DNA from: Himantopus leucocephalus | Lineage: Eukaryota; Chordata; Aves; Charadriiformes; Recurvirostridae | Assembly: GCA_003993805.1 (NCBI GenBank) | Contig: RSEF01000014.1 | Location: 5,271,393-5,335,392, forward strand | Direction: 5' to 3' | Length of the DNA stretch: 64,000 nucleotides | In this document: positions 21,971 through 33,060 of the stretch, piece by piece | How the letters are laid out: each line of letters opens with the position of its first letter | Position numbering within the stretch: the stretch's first letter is position 1 | The notes under the pieces: model-generated | The model's database searches: none | What the model was told of the DNA's origin: nothing | What the model saw: only the letters and a program-made list of their open reading frames with translations | Translations under genes and position numbers: made by a program

Positions 21971-24301
21971 AACTCAGGGGCTCCCTCCTTCATCTGAGGA
22001 CAGGGGACTTTCACCTGCCTTGCTCCTCAATGACATGCTTGGAAGAGACTTGCCACCCTAAACCGTTGGGTACTTGTGTGTTGAGAAGAGAGCCAGGCTT
22101 GAAATGTCGCCTCATTACAGCTGATAAGAGAGGTTTATTACAGAAAAGGAGGTCTATCTATCTCCTTGCTCCTGAGGGGACTAGCTCTTTAGCAGGAATG
22201 GCCAGGGGATTTTAATGGAGTTAACTGAAATTTCCACCAGGGAGCTAAGATGTTGACATTTAGCTGAAGAGGAGAAAACATCTAGTTTTATTTTGGGAGA
22301 AAATCCCTCGAAACCCAAGAAAAATGGCATTTTCTCAGAGTGGAAGGAGGGAGCTCCTGCCACCTTGGATTCCTGCCTGAACGGAGGTTGCGTGCCTGGG
22401 ACGGTACGTGCGGTCTGTTGGGGTTGCAGCAGATGGACTAGCGCTTCCCTTTTGTGACGGGTGGTCTGGATAATTTGGGAAGGAGATATTTGTGCGCGTG
22501 TGATGGAGGGGTGACTTTGTGTGTTTAGGCCATGTAACATCAGTTCTCTGCTTGCAGAGGATATATCTCATTCCAGAGATTTTTGGGGCTGATGTGCAAA
22601 GCAATGGTGACTGGTCTATGGTGGCCCATGTCCCCAGAGAAAGAGCAATGGCTGCGTCTCAATAAACACATCCAGAGAGTCCCGCTAGCCGCTCTATCAG
22701 GAACGGCACTGCTTTTAACTCCCCGCTGGGAGAGGGACACACATGTTGTGGTTAGTTGGCTGCAGCCCATTTCGTGAGCGTGGAGACACCAGGCGTCACT
22801 AGCACAGCAAACCCCAATTAGTTCTGGAAGCAGCACAGGCAGGATTGAACTTGCTCCCCAAGGCGACCGCGGGGAAACCAGCCTTGCAAAGCGGCTGTTT
22901 CCCGGGGCAGGCGCAGAGCCCGCAGCCCTGCGCCCGGTGCCGGCGCTTGCGGAGCCCCACGGCTTCCCCGAGAGGCGCGGAGGCTCCAGCCTGCCCCAGG
23001 AGGGTGTATCTTTGCTAATAGCTGGTTCAAGAGACCGGAGCTGGCAGGGCTGGGGTGTGATAACTCCGTGGTGATGCCAGCAAGCTCTGTAGATTAAAAT
23101 CCCAGCCAGGTCCCAAACCAGCTGTTAAAGCCATCTCCAGCAAGCTCCATCCTCCTTCAGATGCAGACACCAAAGTCCCCACTTGCAGCCGCATCCCCAC
23201 CTTTACCAGCTCGCCCCTAGATGGGTCGAGAGTAGCTTGCTAGCACATCCCTGGTGGCCAAAAAGCCATTTTCAAGCAGGTTTTGCTGCTGATACTGAGC
23301 TGTGCACTATCTTCACTTTCTGCCTGGTTGTCCAAGGTTACTCTGGGTCTGCCTGTGAGGGCTGCGGTCACTGCCAGGACGGGCACGTTGACCCGCCCTT
23401 AGCCATCAGTCTTCTCCTCTTCTCGCCTGGGTGTGAAACCCTTCCTCCAAATCAGCTTCTGTCACCTCGGCTGCGATGGGAAACCGGTGGAGCAGAGGGG
23501 ATGCTTAGTTATAGAACAAACCCTTTACTGGGAGGCAGATTCAGGTGCAGGTGAGATTTTGGCAAATAACACTGAACTTCTGTGTTAAACAGCATCACCC
23601 AGCGGGGGTTGTTTTGCGGCAGATGCTCCTTCCCCGCAGCGACAGTACCCACCTGAGCCCCAACCCCAGTCCTGGCCCAGCAGCTGCTCTGCCCTCCGGC
23701 TCCCCACTCCAGGGGCTTTGCTTCATTAACTTTCTGATAAGTTGAGAGTTCATTGCTGAGTCTTGAGAAATTGGCAATAGTGCCAAGCCTTCATACAAGG
23801 GTAAAAATAGCCCTAATAATGTAGGCAATTAGTTAATTAGCCTCATTTACTTGAAAGCACAGAGTGGCGTGGGAAGACTTTTCCACTGTTTTTGTTACGC
23901 TTTTCCCATTCACTTTGTTTGCTTTTCCTGTGCCATTTTCTCTGCTCCCTGACATAGATCCAGGGACCCAAGGCACTTTACAGTGGGGTAGGCAGGGAAG
24001 TGAGCACAAGCCAGGAGAGGATGCTGCGCAGAGCCAGGGCAGTGCTGCAGGGAGGCAGGACCAGTGCTGGTACCCGGGCTTAATGGCATCGTGTCATATC
24101 AGGGAAGCAGGTGGCTTCTTTGCACGCTGTCCCTGTCCCTTCCCATCCCTGACCTCTGACCCTTCATCACAGGTAAACACTGTGGCACATTCAGGGTGAC
24201 TCACAGCTGTTTGACAGATGTCTAAGGGGCCATAATCGGCACCTCGCTGTTGGTACCATCGCCCGTTTGTTCCCAGCTAGAGCAGTCTGTATTAGTCTTT
24301 A
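21971..24301. other. Non-coding stretch
   Basis: Mixed DNA. A CpG-rich patch lies at about 22860-22990. The segment 23955-24000 has a faint resemblance to a SINE-like word (GGCACTTTACAG) but is too short to call. No gene is supported. Confidence 0.4.
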
Positions 24302-24401
24302 NNNNNNNNNNNNNNNNNNNNNNNNNNNNNNNNNNNNNNNNNNNNNNNNNNNNNNNNNNNNNNNNNNNNNNNNNNNNNNNNNNNNNNNNNNNNNNNNNNN
24401 N
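24302..24401. other. Assembly gap, exactly 100 N
   Basis: A run of exactly 100 N, the usual placeholder for a gap of unknown size. The sequence on the two sides may not be adjacent in the genome. Predicted frames spanning it are meaningless. Confidence 0.99.
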
Positions 24402-26879
24402 CCCAGCAGAGGGGCTCCAGCCCTCGCAGCATCTTCGTGGCCCTTGTTTCGTGTCACCGTTTTGTGAAGCAAACAGGGCACCCGGGAAGGGAAGAAGCAG
24501 CGGTTCTGCCTCCCCAGGCTTCCAGCATCCGCTCCTTGCACATACCCGCACACACAGGCTCCCTTTACCTTACAAACAATTATTTAACAACGTATGCAAA
24601 TAGTATAATTACTGTTATTTGTTTAGCTGTTATAAGTGCTTGAAATGTAAATGTCGACTTTGGGATTTTTGCAGGGTACGTGTGTGTTGTTGTTGGCTTT
24701 CTCTCTCTTGCATGTGTTCTCCCCGGATTGCAATTTGATGAATTTCTCCTTGTCCTAGAAAAAAAAGCTAATGTGATTTCTCTGCGATTACAGCAGAAGA
24801 TGCCGAAGTGGGGATTACTCACAGTAACTCCTCTTACTTAGCAGATCTGAGTGGGAGGCAGGATTCATTATACCGAGCAGAGAAACAAAGAGGAAATGTC
24901 TTTCAGCCGACTGCTTGTGTCTGCCGCGGCAGCATCCTCGCCGGTGCCAGGGCTTTCCCTCCCTGGAAGGCAGAGGGTCAGGCAGGGCAGCGACAGCGAC
25001 GTCGGGACCTTGGCAGCGGGCTCGCGGGGACCTGTTCCTGGTCTGCCACAGCTCCTCCGTGCACAGGAGGAGCGGCGAGTCTCATCTCTGGTTTTCTAGG
25101 AGGTTTTTTTTTTTCTCTGCAGGAGGCTGGAGAAATAGAAATCACATTACAGCCACCCTGGTATGGATCTGCACCGCCGGCACGCTCAAAGCAGAGCCCT
25201 GGTGTTCAGTACCGGGATGTTTTCCAAGGGTATGTCCCACCGTCGCCTGTCCTGGCTGGCATTCTGTATGAATTGAGCTCTGAAAAGGCGGTCATCAGTA
25301 GATCACAGCCTGTAGTTCAGGCAATCAGTCCAAGGCTTGTTACCATCACCCATGTAGGACTTAGGGAGGCAGTCCATACTCTAGATGCTGTTGAGTGGCT
25401 TTTGCAGACCAGTCTCGGCAGCTGGTCCTTGCTGGGAAGGCTGTTAGAGACAGGGCAGGGCCTCTGTAACTGCAGCACCTCTGCTGATGTTTCACAGCGT
25501 CCCGTACCCGTTGGGGACGACCCAACCATGCTTGGGGTTAAGAGCTCTCTCGGATGCACAGCTCCAAGATGAATCCAGTTGGATTCATCAGCTGGCAGCA
25601 GGCCTGGCTCCAGCTTTCCGTTCGGTTGGCTTGAAAGCCAGCCCAGGAGTTGGCATTAAAATGGGAAGGCTGCATCGCTCGCGTATCCCACCCTCCATCC
25701 CCTCCGTGGCCCCTGTCCATGCAGCGTGCCGGGATGTGGAGCTCATGGTTTTCATGTGGATCCCAGGGTGGGAGAGGGATAAGAGGTTTGCACCTCCAGT
25801 GTGAACCAGGGGAACTGGGAAGAGCGAGGCGGTAAACCCAACTAACAGCTCGGCTCCCGGAGGAGCAGGGAGAGCTTCATGCCCGGCTAAGCACGGAGAG
25901 GTGAGCCCCAGAGCGTGGTGCACAGCCAGGGCGCTCGCCGCTCGTGGCAGGAGGACGTTCAGGACTTGTCCACGTGCAGATGCTGCCGCTGAACCGGATG
26001 GGTCCATGCCCAGCATGGATCCAAGTCTGTTGGGATTCCAGCTGAGGATGGGTTGGGGAGTAAGCCCTTGCAGGGTGGCGGTGGAGCACAATCTGGACCC
26101 TGTGGTGTGGCTGTGGTAGGGCAAGAAGATGCTGAACCAGGCTTTCCTGCTGCTTGAGGTTTGCCCTCAGCTCTCTGGCAGGGCACAAGCTCCTGGCACA
26201 GGAGCGCTTTGGCGCACCGGCTAAATGCTTGGAGTCGATATATGGCTCAGGCACATTCGTCTCCTAAATGGGACTGTCCGTGCTCTCTGGACTAGCTTGT
26301 TAGTGCCCTGCTGTCGGTGCAGGTACCTGCAGCCACGAGCGATGCCGCTGGTCCCTGGGCACTTGCACCAGACAGTCGGGCCGTGGGGTGGAACCGGTGA
26401 AGCTGCTTGTTTCTTAATTGCAAAGACAGGAATCCGATGACCTTTGGCCGATTTCATAGCCCAGCAGGCTCATGTAATTGAAGCCGAAGATGATTTGTCA
26501 TGGCTTTAGGCTCTCCCTATCTGTTTCATTCCCGCTCGCTCCCTCAGTCTCTCTTATTCCATCTTTCTCTTTCCTTCTTCGTGATCTCATTATCTCTGTG
26601 CCTCTCTCTTTTGCTCTCTTCAACCATAGCGCTTCCTGGTGTGAGGAGGTACCTCAGGATGTATTCGTCTTCAAGGGATTTGGGTTTCATCGCTCACACT
26701 ATTTTCTCCACTTCATATCCATTATCCAAGAAAAACTCTTTCTTCCCATGACCAGGAGACCTGCACCCACCAGCAAATTCCAGCCCATTCCAAGAGTAAT
26801 CATAAATAATGCATTGCTGTGGTCAGTACGCCCAAAGCATCCATGAGCTCCAAATCCCCGCTTCCCACTCCCATCAGGT
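24402..26879. other. Non-coding stretch with the longest chance frame
   Basis: The plus frame 24808-25572 is open for 254 codons, the longest here, but it has no recognisable domain, runs through a poly-T tract near 25107 and is opposed by minus-strand frames. A frame of this length is expected about once by chance in 64 kb scanned in six frames. A pyrimidine-rich patch lies at about 26530-26620. No transposon is recognised. Confidence 0.45.
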
Positions 26880-27110
26880 GAAGGTTGAAGCAACATTACC
26901 ATTTTATTTAAATTCCCTCATAGGTGGCAGGTTCAATGCTATTAACATATTTCAATTCAAGCCATTCTTATTTTAATTAGCCTTAAGTAATTAGTTCTAA
27001 TTCATCGCCATTTTTTGCTCTGCATATTTTGGGTTATTTACTTCCCTTGCTAAGTAACAATTTGATGTAATTATGTGCTACTCATTCTTTCTATTTACAT
27101 ATGCTCAGTC
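26880..27110. promoter_or_regulatory. AT-rich island with three TAATTA sites
   Basis: A compact non-repetitive AT-rich island carries TAATTA, the core palindrome for paired-type and LIM homeodomain factors, at 26974-26979, 26988-26993 (14 bases apart) and 27068-27073, plus other ATTA cores. There is no coding frame or transposon. This is one of the best enhancer-like segments in the window by appearance; conservation is untested. Confidence 0.4.
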
Positions 27111-29439
27111 ACTCAGATTTCCTCGTTGAAATTTCAACAGATCCTTTGAATTCCCTCTTGAATTGTTTTCTGAGTTGTCAGCGGTGTGGAAATTGTGGGG
27201 TGGAAAGAGAATTGATCCTCTTTCTTCTCTGGACATCCCTGGTGCCAGCGGCAGTGACGGTGCATGTGAGCACCTGGGCTGGCAGTGGGCTGCTCTTGGC
27301 AGGGAAGGTCCGTTGCCAGGCTTTGTTCCTGGGAGTCTGGATTCCCACATGAAAGGAGTTTGGGGACCACATCCAACTCTCTCTGTCTTCCTCTCGGGCT
27401 GCTTTAGCCCCGATGCCAAAGGGACCAGTCGCTGTTGCCGCTTCCCTTCATTTTCTTTGTGCAGCCAAAGATGCTTTGGCTTTCCAGAATGGAAATGGCC
27501 TGGCTGTCCAGGAGTGCTGCACCTCCAGTCCTCAAAAACTCTTCACCCTTTAAAATGATGTGGTTTTTTAGACATTTTGAGTACTTCTTTTTGCCACATT
27601 TATACATGGCAGTTTCTTATCTGGAAACTACTATTATCTCAGCAGCCATTTTCCTAAATCCTCTCAAGGACCATATTCTTGTCTTCATCTTCTTTCCTCC
27701 ACGATTGCCCTTCTCTTAGCACCTTCTCCGTAGCTGAGATTCCCAGAGCATCGTGGTTTACCCATCTGAGGCTATTTGCTGATCAGCTGCTCTAGATCCA
27801 TCTTTTTCCCTCCCTCAAAACTTGATTCTGAGAGGCCTTAACATGACTTCCTGCAAAAATGGGGATTTTACGCTCACATGGAGCGTGTGCGTACCTGTGT
27901 GTATACGCCTAGCAACTTTTAAGTGCATTATCCAACTCCAGCTGAATTTAATAGAGGGTAACAGTCTCAAAAATAGCAAGTTCCCTCAAGGTTTGAGCAG
28001 ACAGGCGGAGGTAGAAGAGAGATGCCCTACTTCTACTGAGGAAAAAGCTGCCATGTTGTGCCGAGCCTTTATTTGGTGCCGGCGAATCCATTTGGGAGAG
28101 AGCGCACATCTCGGCACCCCACCCACAGGAAGGACTTCAGTCAGCAAGCACACCTTCTCGCGCGCCCAAGCCAATCAAGCTCAAGGAAAGTAGGATTTCA
28201 TAGTTCTGATGCTCATGGAACTATTTGGTGGGGGTTTTTTTTGTTTTTTTTTTTCAAGTAGCTTTTTCACTAACATCTTATCAGCCCTTGGAATCCATGT
28301 ACCATTAGCAAATGTTGCTTGCTTCATGAATATGCACGTTCACAATGTGTAGCATTGGCTTAACCGCTCCCATTGAAGTTGATAATAAAACTCCTGCTGA
28401 CTTCAAAGAGAACAGAGTCAGGCAACGCTGAGTGCTTTGGAAAATCCCACCCCTAGTTGTTATTTTATTTTTAACACATCTACTCAGGAGCTGTGGGATG
28501 GGACTAAATACTCAAGAATGAGTAGAGAGGGAAAAAAAGAAAAGATCAAACAGCTGAAAATGAAAATCTGGATTCTGAAGTAAATATTTAACGACCTGTC
28601 CTTAGATCTAAGACTCACAGTGGGATCGGTTCTCCTTTTGCGTGAGGAAGGGTCACAAGCTGCTGCCTCGAGGCATGAGAGAGTCGGTACACACCTCACA
28701 CTGGCCTCCATCCATGATCTTCTCATCGAGGACATTGGTGGAAGTTCAGATCCGAACAACACAAAGCTTGGGACCTTCAAACTGTATCGAGGCTACACGT
28801 GCTCATGGGTTGGAGTGGAATTGATTCCTTAAATTCTGACCCTACTCTTTGGTTTTCCATGTCCAGGAGGAGCCAGAGAGGGACTGGTCCCCTCTGCAGG
28901 CACCAGGACAAGGCAAAGACCCAAAGCATCACAGGAGTTACTAACTCTGCAAACCAGCAGTCTACAAGTCTCTTCATTCCCCTCTTAAATGATCCATTCC
29001 TGCACTCCTCTTTTGCCCCGTGTTGTGCAGGAAAAAGGCACTGGGGAGTTTTACTGCTCTTCAGCTTGTTTTCCGATGCATTATGTTCTCAGGTCTCTGT
29101 TTTCCCCGTACTTGGTGCCACAGCTTCCAAACTGCCGTGGGAAGGGGAAGGTTCCCCACTACCGCCCAATTTAGCAGAGCACTGTGCATCCGACTGACTT
29201 CAGGGGGCCATAAACTGCTTAAAATTGTAACACACGAGTGATTTCAACTGGGCAGAACTCCCTTAACGTAAGCACGTATTTACCTGTTTTGCTGAATCAG
29301 GGCATGTTCTCCTTACAGGGACTTCGTGTTTTAGCGTCAGCTATTTCAGTATCTTCTTCTCCTAAGATTATTTCCAGTGGAAAGAACACAGTATTTTTCA
29401 TTCCAGCAGTATTTTTGGTAACAGTTACTATTTCCTGAC
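27111..29439. other. Non-coding stretch
   Basis: Mixed DNA with no gene. It includes a T-rich run at about 28229-28255 and a short palindromic ancient-repeat core at 28365-28412, annotated separately. Confidence 0.4.
28365..28412. repeat. Ancient palindromic repeat core
   Basis: The segment CTCCCATTGAAGTTGATAAT and what follows resembles an old repeat scattered in archosaur and turtle genomes, whose pattern is a short palindrome around a GAAGTCAATGG-type core. The inverted words TTGAAGT (28373-28379) and ACTTCAA (28400-28406) face each other across 20 bases. The family name is not certain. Confidence 0.3.
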
Positions 29440-30309
29440 AATATGTCTGTATTTTAGGACAAAACCAAATTACATGTTGGAAGCTCCTTTCCCCACTGCA
29501 GCTTCTCCAGCACTACTCACGAGCCAGTAACATCAGCGCCATAATCTGGAAGAGGCACAATAGACGCTATATTAAGTTTTATACAGACTTGCCATCAAAT
29601 TACATGCAATAACTACTTGATCATGTTTTATCAAGCCATTTTCGCCTGTCCATTTGAAAAGCAATTGCTTTTATCTTGATGGCTGATTTTTTAATTCAGA
29701 CCTTGCAAGGATTTTACCTATGGGTTTTGGCTGATGACAGCAGAATTCTCCTGTTCATCTGTTTTAGTACAACATGATTTTGTTGTTGCGTGATAAGGGG
29801 TATAGGCAAAAAGGACCCTCTCACTGTAACTCATTGTAATTGCTTTTCTGATTTTTGTCTTTCATTATCTGTTCCTTAAAGTGAAGTCTATAAAAATCTT
29901 GACAGCAGTTAGAACTTGATGCTGTAAAACAGTCACAGCTAAAATCAGTGACAAATAGTTTTTTCTTTGGCTCTCCTGCCTGCCACTGTCCTCCAGAACA
30001 CTATAAATTTACCATCAAACTTCTGCAGAGTTAGAACCTGTCTTTTCAGCTCAGTAGATCACAGGTGAAATCCTACTCCCTGACTACACCACATAATGGT
30101 TATTACAATACAAATCCTAAGTACTTTGTGTAATCTTCTAGGCCATTTTCCTAATAATCAAGTGCTTTAGGAGAAAACAGGAGGATCATAATTGTAGAAA
30201 ATTGTATTACGTTGCATCTTTTGCCCATTCCCTGAGATCAAAAGGGTTAATTTTCCCTTGCTCTATGCCTTGTACAAACTTTGTATCAGACCAATTAACT
30301 CAGTTTGGT

Positions 30310-30371
30310 TATATGTATATATTTATATATATATAATATGTGTGTATATATGTATATGTATTATGTATATT
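30310..30371 (+). repeat. TA-rich microsatellite next to an N
   Basis: An imperfect (TA)n/(TATG)n tract ends at a single unresolved base (N) at 30372. Its length is probably variable and poorly assembled. Confidence 0.9.
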
Positions 30372-31730
30372 NCTTATGGTGTTATCTTACAGGACAGATT
30401 TTTCTTGATGGTCAATTCCTTAAATTTGGTTGTGAAAAGACCTACAGCGGTTGAAAGAATCTCCATCTTGGATTCAATACAAATTATTCCTAACTTCCAT
30501 CCCAGATAGCTATTGTTCTTCTGGTCAGTACTTTTACTTGAAGCTTAATACTAGTTTGCTCTAACAACAGTTGTGAAGAACTGTACTTGACTCAATAGGT
30601 TTTATTAAAAAAAGCCTGTAAAGTTATGGTTGTACTTTTTTCTAAGTGCCAAAGAGATCTTGGATAGTTGCAGAAGTAACCCAGAGAATGAGTAGAAATC
30701 AGGAAGAAATGAGTTCATACGCATGTTGCATTATCTACCTAGTTGGAACCCGCGTACTTTGTTCCTGATTGAAGTTTTTTTTCTGAAACTTATATAAAAG
30801 CACCTTATGGGATGAAACTTTTAGGTGTGTTAAACCCATCCCGTAATGTTTATTTTTGTATATGGACAAGAGATTACAGCTTTTGTTTTGAGCTTCCAAA
30901 GCCGTCAGCAAAAGCAATCGTTACTTTTTTGAATACTTACTTTGTAGTGTGGTATTTGTCCTGTACTAGTTAATTCATGTAAATCGGAAGAAATGGTTGC
31001 AGGCAGGATGGCATCAGAAATATGGAAATATAGCATCTGGGTAGAAAGGGTTGGGTTTTGCAACATTTCCATTGAAATTACTTTTTTCTGCCAGATGAAC
31101 AGATGCAGTGAAAACAGCCAGTCTTACCTGCAGCCTGTCTGTTGGGGAGATTAAATGAGTGAATCATGTATCAAAACTTTATTTCGTTTGATTAAATAGA
31201 AGGTATTTATAGCATTTCTAAATATAAACCAAACTGAGATGACAAAAGGGAAGATTCACAAGGAATGGCCACTCTACACAGCCAGATGACTTTTCTGTAC
31301 CCAAAAGTATTTTTAAATTCCCGTTTCGTCACTTAGGTTGGGTGAACGCAGTTCCCTGTGCACCGAGGGGCTTTAACAGACTGCAGTCCTGATGCTCATA
31401 TTTTGGTCTGATTCTGTGGGCTGAAGACAGGTTTGCTTATAGATTTCCCTTTGTTTCGCATTAGAATAACAACAACATACTTCATGGCTTTCAAGAATCT
31501 GCTTTTCCTTTAAGTTTCAATACAAGTCCTGGAATAGATACCTGGAAAGCCTGAAAATTTAGCACTGAGATGATAGAACAATTTGTATCTTGCAAGAAAT
31601 TATAAGACCTTGACATTTGTTTGCATTTTGAATAGAATATGAAATTAATATTAAAATATATTTCAGGTTAATTTTAATGTCATTTAGGTGTGAATGCTTG
31701 AAGATTTTATTATGTGATAAAAATAGAGAT

Positions 31731-31833
31731 GAAAAATTCTCCTGACGTCTTGAAACGAAATGTTTGATTTATCACACATTTCCAATTCTTTTAAAATGTG
31801 ATTTTACCAGGACTAATTCACGTCAGGAGAAAT
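31731..31833. repeat. Nested inverted repeat (hairpin-forming)
   Basis: The word TCTCCTGACGT at 31738-31748 is met by its exact complement ACGTCAGGAGA at 31820-31830; adding flanking bases gives arms of about 17 with few mismatches. Inside, ATCACACATTT near 31770-31780 faces AAAATGTGAT near 31794-31803, giving a second stem. The two stems nest, so the single strand could fold into a long hairpin with an internal loop. It may be a small MITE relic or a structured RNA. No target-site duplication is evident. Confidence 0.6.
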
Positions 31834-32596
31834 TTCAGTTTTGCTGAAATGCACCTTTCTGATGGGCGAGTGACCTAACCAGGACTGCCTGCCTGTAGAG
31901 CCAGCCGGTCACAGCCTTTGCCAGGAATTAAGTATTTTTTAGCCCTTTCACCATTGGTGTGATACTGTAGTCTTTGGCTTTTCGGGTTTTGTCTTTTCCC
32001 GACTGAGCTACATCTTCTTATTAAAATAATTTTGCATTTGTACTGAAAAATTTCCATATTTTCCTACATATATATGAACTCCCTTGTAAGAAGGCAAGCC
32101 AAACTCTTTTATCTTACTGTCCCTTTCATGGAAGTCTCTTTTGGCCATTTTTATTTGTGATTTTGCCTTTTCCCTTGATTATGTATTGAGATATCTGTTA
32201 GACTTTTTAGTATTCTGTCTTGCTTTTGGTTTACAGTGTTCATCTTTGGAGCCTGAAATCTTTGTATTTCGTTATCAAGGGAGGCATTTTTTTTAATAAC
32301 TATAGTTTCTTTACATTGTTAGCGATTCCAAGAATTTTCCTGAAATAAGAACTTTTGCTGCTTCTTGTAAGATACCATCATGAGTAATCCTGAGTCATTT
32401 AATTTTACATATTCTAAAATATCTTTTCTAAGATGGTCATACTGACATTTGTGTTCTCTGTCAACATAGTATTTAATACCGAGTCTAATGCTGTGTTTTC
32501 CCTGCTTTCCAGTGAACGATCTGAACCAAAAATATACTGTTATCTGAACGTTTTCGATCGAATATCTAAATGGTAGTATGGAAGATGAAGGTTGGA

Positions 32597-32721
32597 AGGT
32601 CAGGTTGGATGGGGCTCTGAGCCACCTGATCTAGTTGAAGATGTCCCTGCTCGTTGCAGGGGCGTTGGACTAGATGGCCTTTAAAGGTCCCTTCCAACCC
32701 AAACCATTCTATGATTCTGTG
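32597..32721 (+). mobile_element. CR1 LINE 3' end, short
   Basis: This 125-base fragment is the 3' UTR end of a CR1 element in plus orientation. It contains CAGGTTGGATGGGGCTCTGA, then TGATCTAGTTGAAGATGTCC, a GCAGGGGCGTTGGACTAGAT segment, CCCTTCCAACCCAAACC, and the two terminal octamers ATTCTATG (32706-32713) and ATTCTGTG (32714-32721) that define CR1. It is heavily 5'-truncated and has no coding capacity. Divergence is modest. Confidence 0.95.
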
Positions 32722-32862
32722 GTTATTGACTTTTCAGTTAAATGATGTAGTCTTCTGCAGAAATCAATTTTCCTTATATATTCACCAGCTATATTTAAGA
32801 ACTAGCATTTGGCTAGCACTTTTCAAGATTTAAAATAGAAAAACCTCTCAGGCAGTGTCTTT

Positions 32863-33060
32863 CCTTAAGAGATCTCCAACACTTCACAGTCACTTTAGCC
32901 TGTTTTTAAATACAGGAAAGTTGAGGCACAGCTATGGAAACTTGTCCCAGGTCACTCAATGGCCGAAGCAGGCAGTGAAGGAGAAGCGAGGCCAGAAAGG
33001 AGAAACCAAGCCATTAGTGCTGTATCCGTCCTGCTTGGCTGTCATTCCGTTAAGTAAATC
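32863..33060 (+). mobile_element. MIR-like CORE-SINE relic
   Basis: The segment TACAGGAAAGTTGAGGCACA (about 32921 on) followed by GTCCCAGGTCACTCA (about 32944-32958) matches the order of the conserved core of MIR-type SINEs: acagatgaggaaactgaggcac, then cttgcccaaggtcaca. Such relics persist at low level in bird genomes. It is strongly decayed and its borders are approximate. The similarity is to recalled consensus, so an alignment would be needed to settle it. Confidence 0.4.

Larger units (their letters stand above)
29440..32596. other. Long AT-rich block
   Basis: For over 3 kb the sequence is markedly more AT-rich than the rest of the window and has few CpG. It carries a TA-rich microsatellite (30310-30371), a nested inverted repeat (31731-31833), and, on the minus strand at 32321-32590, an open stretch of about 90 codons without stops. 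It ends at a CR1 insertion. No long coding gene is seen. It could be an ancient decayed insertion, a regulatory block, or a local AT-rich isochore. Confidence 0.4.

Noticed and set aside
23950..24010. Short MIR-like word (GGCACTTTACAG then GGGGTAGGCAGGGAAGTGAG)
   Set aside because: Only one short word fits and the rest does not follow SINE order.
24808..25572. 254-codon open frame, the longest in the window
   Set aside because: No recognisable domain, it crosses a poly-T tract, minus-strand frames overlap it, and about one such frame is expected by chance at this base composition.
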